Below, in pieces: positions 1 through 6,484 of a stretch of DNA of 6,484 nt. The stretch spans positions 2,513 to 8,996 of the forward strand of contig JAJQAW010000126.1 in the NCBI GenBank assembly GCA_021203585.1, written 5' to 3'. The stretch is from Rikenellaceae bacterium (GTDB lineage Bacteria; Bacteroidota; Bacteroidia; Bacteroidales; Rikenellaceae). How positions within the stretch are numbered: the stretch's first letter is position 1; each line of letters starts with the position of its first letter. Below the pieces are notes generated by a model that was given only the letters and a program-made list of their open reading frames with translations, was not told the origin of the DNA and searched no databases. Position numbers and translations under genes: made by a program.

Positions 1-1014
1 TTTTTCCTCCATAATCCGGGCTTCCACATGCTGGTCAGCTTCGTAATTCAAATAGAATTGCTCATTCTCTTCCTCTGAAATTTGCAGCACATTTCCGGAC
101 AGCGTGGTGATGATTTTCTTGTTGGAAGTGGAGTTTTCCAGGGAATGAATATCCTCGACCTCGTATTTTCCGGACAAGATGTGATAGGCCATATACAGGA
201 ACAATTGGTTTGTCTTGGCCGTATAATTCGTTCCCGGCTCTCCATACTCGCTATCGGCGATGGTTTGGATCAGATCCGATACCGAATAGATGCCGCTGTT
301 ACGGAACGACTCGTCCGGAACGGCCAGGACGGTATAATTCCGTCTTACTTTCCTGATTAAACCGCTGGCTTGCCTGTATTCATCGTAAATGATGTGTAAA
401 CTATCTTTCCAGCTGGTCAACTCTAAAATTTCATTGAAAATGGAATACTGGTCCGCGTTTTCTTCGAACCGCTCGGTAATGGATTCCAGCAGAGGGGTCA
501 TCATATCTTCCAGAACATATACGTATCCGTTCGATGTTTTGATCGCAAATTCCAATACCCGGGCTTCTCCATTGACCCGTATATCCTCATTACCTCCCTC
601 TCCGTAATCTACCGTCAGGTAATCCTCCGACAGGGTGGGAGTCAGTAATTTTTCGTTTTCGATGAATGCATTGTAGTTCAACGAGTCGTGGATGATGTGG
701 AATTTCACCAGATCGTTGGCGAATTCCTGACCCAATTCTTCGATAGAACCGACATTGCGTTTTTGATAAAAACGCAAAACCGCCTCGTTGTCCGGAACAA
801 AAGCCGTAAAATTTTCAGAGGCCTGATTGATCGCATTGTAAAGATCCGCATACCTCAGAATGGCAACCCATTCCGAGAATACCTCGGGGCGACTATCCAG
901 GTAAGTGGAAATCGGATTCAGGTCGTATACCTGATAAGTAGTCCCTTCGTAAGGATCGTTGCATGAAAACAGAGCCAAAAAGCTGATTATGCAGAGTATG
1001 ATTGACTTTTTCAT
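1..1014 (-). CDS. FAS1 (fasciclin)-domain surface lipoprotein, C-terminus beyond left edge
   Basis: This frame reads 338 codons from an ATG (1014-1012) with no stop before the left edge, so the gene is 3'-truncated by the window. The N-terminus is a lipoprotein signal: M-K-K, a hydrophobic stretch, then L-F-S-C with the lipidated Cys at residue 18. Two FAS1-like domains follow. The first covers about residues 28-176, with an H1-type segment F-T-A-F-V-P-D-N-E-A (69-78) and an H2-type segment N-G-Y-V-Y-V-L-E-D (162-170). The second starts near residue 180, with N-Y-T-V-L-A-V-P-D-E-S-F at 226-237, and its end is not seen. FAS1 domains are known adhesion or binding modules without a known enzymatic role. 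The gene starts 6 nt after the susD stop, so it is very probably co-transcribed, and it occupies the position where accessory surface binding lipoproteins (SusE/F-like) often lie. A role in ligand binding or adhesion at the cell surface is inference. The FAS1 assignment is from motif pattern only, but fairly secure. Confidence 0.88.
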   Translation of the reverse strand, partial: MKKSIILCIISFLALFSCNDPYEGTTYQVYDLNPISTYLDSRPEVFSEWVAILRYADLYNAINQASENFTAFVPDNEAVLRFYQKRNVGSIEELGQEFANDLVKFHIIHDSLNYNAFIENEKLLTPTLSEDYLTVDYGEGGNEDIRVNGEARVLEFAIKTSNGYVYVLEDMMTPLLESITERFEENADQYSIFNEILELTSWKDSLHIIYDEYRQASGLIRKVRRNYTVLAVPDESFRNSGIYSVSDLIQTIADSEYGEPGTNYTAKTNQLFLYMAYHILSGKYEVEDIHSLENSTSNKKIITTLSGNVLQISEEENEQFYLNYEADQHVEARIMEEK

Positions 1015-1020
1015 GATTTT

Positions 1021-2535
1021 TTAATTAGTCGATTCGTAATAAGGATTCTGTACCAAAGCGTCGTTCGAAGTGAGTTCTTTCTCATTGATGGGCAGGCACC
1101 ACGCGTTGTTGTTTTGAAGCACCGAACGCAACCAGGAGGAGCTGGCGGTTTCATTGTTCTCAATAATCATATTGATGAACTGGGTTTTATATTTATAATT
1201 CTGTGACTTCCCGAACCGCACCAAATCATACCATCGTTTGAATTCTGCGGCCAATTCCAGATCCCGCTCTTCGAGCAGAATTTGCAGCAGGGATTCCTCT
1301 GTCAGGGCCGAAAGATTCAACTCATATTCCGGCACGTTGGCCCGCGCACGGATCTGATTAATAATATTCAGCGCTTCTTCCCAATAATTCTGTCCTTTCC
1401 AGATCAGCGCTTCCGCTTTCATCAGCATCACATCCGCCATCCGGTAAATAATCAAATTGGCATCGGTCGTGGTACGATCCGATCCGTTTTGCAGTCCGAT
1501 GTATTTCCATGGAATGGCCCGGGTCTCACCTTCGGTATTGTTGTACGTGGCATTGAGGCCGCGGTAGGTTCCGCTTCCGTAGAGATTGGCCTGTGTTTGC
1601 TGCTCCTGGAGCCGGTTGGTCGTCGCTCGGGAGAACTGATAAGTAGTCGTCTCATACTTGGAAAAATAATTACTCGGGCTGTACGCCGTTTGGCTGTAAG
1701 TTCCCGATTCCCAATTGAGTTCGAAAATCGATTCGTTGCTATTGCCGATCTCGAACATTTCAAACCAAATGGAGCCGTCCATAACAAATGCCGGGCGGTA
1801 AGCGGAAGTTGCATCGATTAACTCGTTGGCATAAATAATACAGTCGTCATAATCCTCGCTCCAGAGGCAGACTTCGGCCATCAGTGCATACAACGCCCAT
1901 TTGGTGGCCCGCCCTTTGCTGGCGTACGCCCAGGAAGTGTTTTCGAAAAATTCTTTCGCAGCCCGGCTTTCCAAAGCCGTTGTAATATCCTGCTTGATTT
2001 GCGCAATAATTTCTTCTTCCGTAGACTTCGGAATGTTATAGGGAGTCGAATCGTCTACATAGGCAGAGAGAACAAGAGGTACTTCCTTGAAATTGCGGAC
2101 CAGGTAAAAATACATCAGAGCCCGCATGAAGTAGGCTTCGGTTTGATGCGATCTCATGGCCTCGATGGTGTAGGTATTATCGATACCCTGAACTTCCGGT
2201 GCATAATCCAACACGGAATTGGCCATATTGATTACCTGATAAAAAATTCCCCACTCGCATAAAGAAGAAGTGGCCAGCAGTTGAAAATTCTGTAATTTGT
2301 CTTTCTCCGTATACGGGGTCATGATCGAACTGCCGCGAAGTTCTCCCCAATCGATCAGATAAGGAGTGGTTTGCCGCATGTAGTAATACCCGGCGGCCAC
2401 GACCTGTTCCACGTCTTCCTTGCTTTTCCAGTACATTTCCGTAACCTGTTCGTTGTTGGGTAAAATGTCCAACCAGTTATTGCAACTACTGAGAAAAAGC
2501 AGCGAAATAATTGATAATATAAGGTGTTTTTTCAT
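1021..2535 (-). CDS. SusD/RagB-family nutrient-uptake outer-membrane lipoprotein
   Basis: This is a complete 504-aa protein, within the usual 450-650 aa of the family. It begins M-K-K-H with a hydrophobic core and an L-S-S-C lipobox, giving lipidated Cys18, followed by the N-N-W-L-D-I-L-P segment typical of mature SusD N-termini. The N-terminal half (about 20-220) fits the SusD-like N-terminal region. The C-terminal half (about 270-504) fits the SusD/RagB domain, with the helical motif R-M-A-D-V-M-L-M-K-A-E-A (365-376) and the family signature L-L-E-E-R-D-L-E-L-A followed by R-W-Y-D-L-V-R-F-G (about 420-442). SusD proteins bind oligomeric substrate on the outer leaflet and act as a lid on the SusC barrel. 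The start lies 12 nt downstream of the susC stop, the classic susC-susD order. The substrate cannot be read from the sequence, since SusD homologues bind glycans, peptides or glycoprotein fragments. The gene is intact, in contrast to its disrupted susC partner. Confidence 0.96.
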   Translation of the reverse strand: MKKHLILSIISLLFLSSCNNWLDILPNNEQVTEMYWKSKEDVEQVVAAGYYYMRQTTPYLIDWGELRGSSIMTPYTEKDKLQNFQLLATSSLCEWGIFYQVINMANSVLDYAPEVQGIDNTYTIEAMRSHQTEAYFMRALMYFYLVRNFKEVPLVLSAYVDDSTPYNIPKSTEEEIIAQIKQDITTALESRAAKEFFENTSWAYASKGRATKWALYALMAEVCLWSEDYDDCIIYANELIDATSAYRPAFVMDGSIWFEMFEIGNSNESIFELNWESGTYSQTAYSPSNYFSKYETTTYQFSRATTNRLQEQQTQANLYGSGTYRGLNATYNNTEGETRAIPWKYIGLQNGSDRTTTDANLIIYRMADVMLMKAEALIWKGQNYWEEALNIINQIRARANVPEYELNLSALTEESLLQILLEERDLELAAEFKRWYDLVRFGKSQNYKYKTQFINMIIENNETASSSWLRSVLQNNNAWCLPINEKELTSNDALVQNPYYESTN

Positions 2536-2547
2536 ATCGTTTTGATT
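2536..2547 (-). promoter_or_regulatory. A-rich translation leader between susC and susD
   Basis: The 12 nt between the susC stop and the susD ATG read AATCAAAACGAT on the coding strand, with no Shine-Dalgarno-like GGAGG. A-rich leaders of this kind are typical for Bacteroidota, where initiation depends little on anti-Shine-Dalgarno pairing. The shortness of the gap suggests translation linked to susC and leaves no room for a separate promoter or terminator. The role is inferred from position and composition. Confidence 0.35.
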
Positions 2548-5016
2548 TTAGAAAGTAAGGTTTAGACCACATGAAATACGAATCGTGGCCGGAGCCAGCG
2601 AATTATCCTGAGCTAATTTGGTGGCGGTAGTGGGAATGGAAACCTCCGGGTCCTGCCCTGTATATTTGGTTAACGTCAACAGATTGTAGCCGGTAACGAA
2701 AACATTCAGCGAGTTGATGCCCCAACGGGAACAAACGGCCTTCGGGATATAGTAGGTCATGGATAAGGATTGAAGTCTGAAATAGGAAGCGTCTTCCACG
2801 AAACGATCGGATCCGAGGTAATTGTAGCCTTCGTTGTACAAAGCGCGAGGAATATCGGTATCGTCACCCTCTTTTTTCCACCGCCGGAGCGTAGCGCGGC
2901 TCTGGTTGTTGGTGTTGTACATCGCTTCGTTGTCGATACGGGTGCGGTTGATGATTTTCTGGCCGAATCGTCCATGGAATCGGGCGCTTAGCTGCACGTC
3001 TTTATACCTGATCGAAAATCCGGCTCCGGTAGTCAGGGTCGGCATATAATTGCCCAAATAAACGATATCGTACTCATTGATTATCCCGTCGTGGTTGATA
3101 TCCTGGTATTTAGCGTCACCCGGATACACCTGGGCCGTACCATTGCTCATAATGATCGGATCGCCGTTGACATTATTCATGATGTTGTCTTGGGCATCCC
3201 GCGCATAAGTCGCATCGTGATTTTGGTACACTCCCTCATACCGGTAACCGTAAAATGAACCCAACGGACGGCCTTCTTCCACCAAGATCGCGTAATTGCC
3301 ATTTCCAAAACTGTAATTTTCCTGAACCATATTGCCGGGAAGTTCTTTTACTTCGTTTTTGTTGCGGCTCAAGTTCATCCAGCCCGTTACCCGCCATTCT
3401 TTATTTTGGAAGAGCACGAGGTCCGTACGGAATTCGACCCCGGAGTTGAGTACTTTTCCGGAATTGTAGTATTTGATGGAGGAAAAACCGGTCGTAGAGG
3501 GTATGTTGACATCTTTTTGCAGCAGATCGGAGGTCATTCTTCGGTACCAGTCCACGTTAAAGGTCACTTTTCCCCTGAGAAAACTGAAATCCGCTCCCAA
3601 ACTGACGTCGCGGGTGGTTTGCCATTGCAAATCGTCCAATTGAATTCGGGTGGGCGAAACGGCCGACATATCCATATAACTTCCCAACGAGGTGTAGGCG
3701 CCCATAAAATAACTGCCGTCCGGAGACTTACCGGTGACTCCGTAGCTGGCCCTCAATTTGGCTTCGTCCAACCAATCCGCGCGATCTTCGAAGAAGGGTT
3801 CATTCTGGATGTTCCAGGAGGTTCCTACTCCGTAGAATATACCCGTTCTCTTGGATCTTCCCATGTGAGAGTTCCCTTCGACCGTGATGCTTCCCTGAGC
3901 CACATACCTTCCTTTATAAGTATAGTTGACCAGACCCACTCCGGAATAAGAACGGGCCTCGGATTTCGAGGAACCGAAATCGGCTACGTTCGTACCTACG
4001 ATCGGATCGGAGAGTCCGGAAGAGGCGTTACCGGCCGTGGCACCGGCATAACTGGATTTTTGGACCTGTTTAGTACGGAACACTGCGTTCGCGATCAGCG
4101 TATGGTCACCTTCGAAATTCTTAATGTACAACAACTTGTTTTCGGTCTGCAGAGTCAAAGCGTCCGACATATTGTCTGTACTTTGGTTTGCGTACTGACT
4201 GTTCCAGATGACTCCTGTAGCAATTTGCGGAAGGAATTTCCGGTTTTTGGTCGAGGATTGGTTCAGGGCCACCCAGACCGTATATTTCAAGTCCGGGTTG
4301 ATGCGGTAATCGAGCATAAATTTGACCCGGGTCTCCCGCGACATGGTATTGTTCATACTTTCATGTACCATGGCCACCGGATTGTAATTTTTTGCCTTCT
4401 TATCACTTACCGTAAAGGTGTCTTCGTAACTCACGTCCTGTCGCGAAAAATATTTATCCGTTCGTTCACCGGTAACCGGATCGATCCAGTAAGGAGACTT
4501 ATTGGGCATTTTGAAAAACGCCTCGCTGCGTAACGTTTCACTTCCTCCGTTCCAGGGTTGATCGTGTTCGGTCTGGGCATAAGAGAAGTCCACATCGAAC
4601 CTCAATTTTTGCGAGAAACGATACCCCACGTTCAAGGTAGTACTGATCGTTTGTTTTGAATTGCCGATCGTCGCACCGTCTTCTTTTACATGGCCTAATG
4701 AGAAACGGTAATCCGCTTTATCGCCTCCTCCTCTCATTGAGAAGTTATTGTCGTAGGTAAATACCGGAGTTCTTCGTATTTCGTTCAGCCATTTGGTATC
4801 CTGATTGTATTCGTTAAAATAGGTCCAATCCGGGTCGAAGCCGATTTCCGGCGTATTGAACAGAAGATTCAGATAAGTGGATGAATTGTCTAAACCCACG
4901 TAATTGGCACTGTTCCAAATGGCCTCCTGCATCAAGGCCGGATACTGATTCCCATTGAGCATCGGGATCGTAGAGGGTTCGAACTTGGCTGTAAACTTGG
5001 ATGAAAAGGAGAACAT
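2548..5016 (-). CDS. SusC-like C-terminal fragment (beta-barrel) as literally encoded
   Basis: This open frame runs 822 residues from an internal ATG (5016-5014) and holds the barrel portion of the SusC-like receptor. The true family sequence in this frame begins six codons earlier with G-S-T-G-K-T, directly continuing T-T-K-K of the N-terminal fragment. Typical SusC C-terminal landmarks are present: a G-S-D-R-F-V-E-D-A-S-Y-F-R-L-Q-S-L segment, a G-Y-N-L-L-T-L-T-K-Y-T-G-Q-D-P-E segment and a terminal aromatic F (an outer-membrane beta-signal). Without the upstream part it has no signal peptide, so the ATG at 5016 is unlikely to be a functional start. No stop or further shift was found within these 822 codons. 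Confidence 0.75.
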   Translation of the reverse strand: MFSFSSKFTAKFEPSTIPMLNGNQYPALMQEAIWNSANYVGLDNSSTYLNLLFNTPEIGFDPDWTYFNEYNQDTKWLNEIRRTPVFTYDNNFSMRGGGDKADYRFSLGHVKEDGATIGNSKQTISTTLNVGYRFSQKLRFDVDFSYAQTEHDQPWNGGSETLRSEAFFKMPNKSPYWIDPVTGERTDKYFSRQDVSYEDTFTVSDKKAKNYNPVAMVHESMNNTMSRETRVKFMLDYRINPDLKYTVWVALNQSSTKNRKFLPQIATGVIWNSQYANQSTDNMSDALTLQTENKLLYIKNFEGDHTLIANAVFRTKQVQKSSYAGATAGNASSGLSDPIVGTNVADFGSSKSEARSYSGVGLVNYTYKGRYVAQGSITVEGNSHMGRSKRTGIFYGVGTSWNIQNEPFFEDRADWLDEAKLRASYGVTGKSPDGSYFMGAYTSLGSYMDMSAVSPTRIQLDDLQWQTTRDVSLGADFSFLRGKVTFNVDWYRRMTSDLLQKDVNIPSTTGFSSIKYYNSGKVLNSGVEFRTDLVLFQNKEWRVTGWMNLSRNKNEVKELPGNMVQENYSFGNGNYAILVEEGRPLGSFYGYRYEGVYQNHDATYARDAQDNIMNNVNGDPIIMSNGTAQVYPGDAKYQDINHDGIINEYDIVYLGNYMPTLTTGAGFSIRYKDVQLSARFHGRFGQKIINRTRIDNEAMYNTNNQSRATLRRWKKEGDDTDIPRALYNEGYNYLGSDRFVEDASYFRLQSLSMTYYIPKAVCSRWGINSLNVFVTGYNLLTLTKYTGQDPEVSIPTTATKLAQDNSLAPATIRISCGLNLTF

Positions 5017-5818
5017 GGTTTTCCCGGTGGAACCTTTTTTTGGTAGTGATGACCAATACTCCGTTTCTCCCCTGAGATCCCCAAATGGCAGTGGCTGCGG
5101 CGTCTTTCAACACTTCGATCGATTCGATATCGGCGGGTGAAATATTGAGCAACACGCTCAAATCTTCGTCATTGGCCGTTGAAAAGTCAAACTCATCGTC
5201 GATGTCGTTGGTGTAAGGAACCCCGTTGATGACGATCAACGGTTCGGAAGATGCATTCAGTGAGCTGGTTCCCCAGATACGCATCGTACTGCGGGCACCC
5301 GGGTCACCCCCGTCGGTAATAATGTCCAATCCTCCCAAGGCACCCTGAAGCGCTTCTTCGATGGAGGTTACGGGAGAGGTTGCGATCAGGTCTTCCATCA
5401 TCACTTTTTGTGTGGCGCTTACCTGTTCTCTTTGTGAAATACCCATGTCGTTGCGGTCGATGCGCCGTCCGACTACTTCCACTTCATCGATTATTTCCGC
5501 GCTATTTTCCAGATGAACATTGAGTACCTGTTGCCCGGTGTAAGGAAAGGATTTGCTTTCTTTACCGATGAAAGAATAGACTATGGTCAGGTTACGTTCA
5601 TTACTGGGGACCACCAAACGGTAGTTCCCGTCTCCTCCCGCGATGGTTCCACCGATGGAGCGGTTCTGAGCGTTCACAATATTTACGTTGGTACCGGGAA
5701 GGGGCACCCTTTTGCCGTTGTCCGTCTCTGTAACGTTTCCCGTAAGAACAGTTTGTGCGAATACCGATTCCATACCGAAAAGCAGCATCGCCAGGATCAG
5801 ATAGGTTTTTATCTTCAT
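4814..5818 (-). CDS. SusC-like N-terminal fragment (signal peptide, regulatory-like domain, plug) as literally encoded
   Basis: Read without correction, this frame gives 334 residues from the ATG at 5818 (336 from the TTG at 5824). Residues 1-261 are genuine SusC sequence up to N-G-V-L-V-I-T-T-K-K. The last 73 or so residues are out-of-frame translation without family resemblance and overlap the start of the downstream fragment. As encoded, the product would be a secreted plug domain without a barrel, which should not function as a transporter. The ATG at 5818 is preferred over the TTG because it begins a textbook signal peptide M-K-I-K followed by a hydrophobic core. The upstream FAS1 gene stops 19 nt before it. 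Confidence 0.75.
   Translation of the reverse strand: MKIKTYLILAMLLFGMESVFAQTVLTGNVTETDNGKRVPLPGTNVNIVNAQNRSIGGTIAGGDGNYRLVVPSNERNLTIVYSFIGKESKSFPYTGQQVLNVHLENSAEIIDEVEVVGRRIDRNDMGISQREQVSATQKVMMEDLIATSPVTSIEEALQGALGGLDIITDGGDPGARSTMRIWGTSSLNASSEPLIVINGVPYTNDIDDEFDFSTANDEDLSVLLNISPADIESIEVLKDAAATAIWGSQGRNGVLVITTKKRFHRENHVLLFIQVYSQVRTLYDPDAQWESVSGLDAGGHLEQCQLRGFRQFIHLSESSVQYAGNRLRPGLDLF
5035..5041 (-). other. 7-A homopolymer causing the susC frameshift
   Basis: On the coding strand the bases read ACC, seven A, then GGTTCC. The upstream frame gives T-K-K-R-F-H, whereas six A would give T-K-K-G-S-T-G-K-T-M, which matches the SusC family consensus T-T-K-K-G and joins the barrel frame. The defect is therefore one extra A (one extra T on the plus strand). 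Whether it is real, a sequencing error or a slippage site cannot be told from one sequence. Confidence 0.88.
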
Positions 5819-5837
5819 ATTCAAGTTTTATCAGTTA

Positions 5838-6484
5838 TCAAAGAACACTTTCTATAAAATGGAAACATCCGTCCCCGTAGACGAACGGAAACAGGTCATA
5901 GTCCGAAACAACAGATACGCTGCTTTTTCCATCCAAGGACACGCTGATTGAATTTCCGGATTCTACATAATTCAGGTTTTCCAGATTCATGCTTAAATAA
6001 GTGCCTGAACTGAATCTGGATCCGATGTAGGGAAAGTCCAAAATGATATTATTGGTATTGGAAACGAAGTAGCTCAACAGGTAATTCCGAAGGGTATTTT
6101 CATCGATTTCGTCGTAGACCAGCAGGTCTTCACTGTCGAACGATCCTCCTTTGATACCGGGAATGGCATCTTGCTGCAGCGCTTTTTCAATCGCATCTTT
6201 GGTAGGAACAAAAACAATAGTTCGGGAAGAAACGGCCAAAAACGGCACGGTACCTTCTGTGATCATATCGGCTCCTTTCATCAATTGGGAGAACCAATAG
6301 TAAGGATACCGAGAGTCGTTGATCGAACCGAATAAATCGCTTATACTATACGAAACGGGCTCGAAAATACCGTTCTCCGCAGCATCGATGAAAAAGGCCT
6401 GTCCGTTAATCCATGGATTTCCATTATTCAGCACTTCGGTAAACGGGATGAAAGGCGACTCCTGGTAGCCGGGAGTCAGAAGTC
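5838..6484 (-). CDS. FAS1 (fasciclin)-domain protein, N-terminus beyond right edge
   Basis: The frame is open from the right edge to a TGA at 5840-5838, giving 214 full codons of the C-terminal part. A GTG at 6434 could be taken as a start, but the frame continues upstream without a stop, so the gene is 5'-truncated by the window. One FAS1-like domain is visible. It has a helical lead-in (R-Y-P-Y-Y-W-F-S-Q-L-M-K-G-A-D-M), an H1-type I-V-F-V-P-T-K-D-A-I near 6190-6220, the middle L-R-N-Y-L-L-S-Y-F-V and G-T-Y-L-S-M-N segments, and a closing H2-type D-G-C-F-H-F-I-E-S-V-L at 5841-5873 that keeps the usual His. The sequence before it may be the tail of another FAS1 domain. It ends 19 nt before the susC ATG, so it appears to be in the same operon. 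An outer-membrane lipoprotein is likely by analogy with the FAS1 gene at 1-1014, but its signal is not in view. Confidence 0.85.
   Translation of the reverse strand, partial: LLTPGYQESPFIPFTEVLNNGNPWINGQAFFIDAAENGIFEPVSYSISDLFGSINDSRYPYYWFSQLMKGADMITEGTVPFLAVSSRTIVFVPTKDAIEKALQQDAIPGIKGGSFDSEDLLVYDEIDENTLRNYLLSYFVSNTNNIILDFPYIGSRFSSGTYLSMNLENLNYVESGNSISVSLDGKSSVSVVSDYDLFPFVYGDGCFHFIESVL

Larger units (their letters stand above)
2548..5818 (-). pseudogene. SusC/RagA-family TonB-linked outer-membrane receptor, interrupted by one frameshift
   Basis: Two overlapping reading frames join into one 1089-residue SusC-like protein if one A is removed from the 7-A tract at 5035-5041. In the joined protein the signal peptide is about 1-21 (V-F-A before Gln22). 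A carboxypeptidase-regulatory-like beta domain covers about 24-105, and a TonB-box-like E-V-E-V-V-G sits at 112-117. The plug carries L-Q-G-A-L-G-G-L, M-R-I-W-G-T-S-S-L, P-L-I-V-I-N-G-V-P and the SusC signature I-E-S-I-E-V-L-K-D-A-A-A-T-A-I-W-G-S (231-248). The C-terminal beta-barrel ends in the typical N-L-T-F, and a calcium-loop-like D-I-N-H-D-G-I-I-N-E-Y-D lies at about 906-917. The chosen start is ATG at 5818; TTG at 5824 is possible but adds only two residues. The family imports oligomers through the outer membrane using TonB energy, with SusD as lid. Everything outside the shift looks intact, so the break is recent, switchable or a sequencing error. It is listed as a pseudogene only because the frame as given is broken. 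Confidence 0.9.

Noticed and set aside
48..966. Several short open frames on both strands over the left-hand part of the window
   Set aside because: They overlap the continuous FAS1 lipoprotein frame (1014 to 1, minus strand), which has a signal peptide and domain motifs; the short frames have neither.
1015..1020. Separate promoter or terminator between susD and the following FAS1 gene
   Set aside because: The gap is only 6 nt, too short for either, and no inverted repeat is present.
1282..1821. 179-codon open frame on the plus strand
   Set aside because: It is antisense to the conserved SusD/RagB region and has no family resemblance.
1012..2535. Possible duplication, because susD and the next gene begin with very similar lipoprotein signals and Cys18
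   Set aside because: The similarity is at protein level in the signal only, codons differ and the mature proteins are unrelated; convergence on a common lipoprotein signal is sufficient.
3406..4533. 375-codon open frame on the plus strand
   Set aside because: It lies wholly antisense to the SusC barrel region, shows no recognisable domain, and the minus-strand frame there carries clear family motifs. It is a shadow frame.
5029..5046. Programmed -1 ribosomal frameshifting on an A-AAA-AAG slippery site
   Set aside because: A -1 shift at the A tract enters a frame reading V-P-P-G-K-P, not the barrel frame. Restoration needs a +1 shift or loss of one A, so the classical mechanism does not explain the gene.
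6432..6434. GTG as the start of the right-hand FAS1 gene
   Set aside because: The frame stays open upstream to the window edge, and starting there would omit a signal peptide expected for a surface protein.

Overview
The window is one dense minus-strand stretch of a Bacteroidota genome. The evidence is an adjacent SusC/RagA-type TonB-dependent outer-membrane receptor and SusD/RagB-type surface lipoprotein, lipoprotein signals with the lipidated Cys at residue 18, and A/T-rich leaders without clear Shine-Dalgarno sequences. Base composition looks mid-to-high 40s %GC by eye. Gut or environmental Bacteroidales and Sphingobacteriales would both fit, and the genus cannot be fixed from this sequence.

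In transcription order (right to left) the layout has four genes. (1) 6484-5838 is the C-terminal part of a fasciclin (FAS1)-domain protein whose start lies beyond the right edge. (2) 5818-2548 is a susC-type receptor gene of about 1089 codons, split by a single extra A in a 7-A tract (plus-strand T run at 5035-5041). (3) 2535-1021 is a complete susD-type lipoprotein of 504 aa. (4) 1014-1 is a second FAS1 lipoprotein with a good signal peptide and at least two FAS1 domains, still open at the left edge. Gaps between genes are 19, 12 and 6 nt, so this is almost certainly one operon that continues past both edges. No gap exceeds 300 bases, no RNA gene, mobile element or CRISPR was seen, and no coding region on the plus strand is credible.

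The expected system is an outer-membrane uptake complex. The SusC barrel with its SusD lid imports a glycan, peptide or other oligomer in a TonB-dependent way, and the FAS1 lipoproteins sit where accessory surface-binding proteins (SusE/F-like) usually sit. No degradative enzyme, sensor or regulator is in view, so the substrate cannot be named.

The two points most worth a second look are the frameshift in the susC gene at its conserved T-T-K-K-G motif (sequencing error, decay or a homopolymer switch) and the arrangement of FAS1 proteins on both sides of a SusCD pair.
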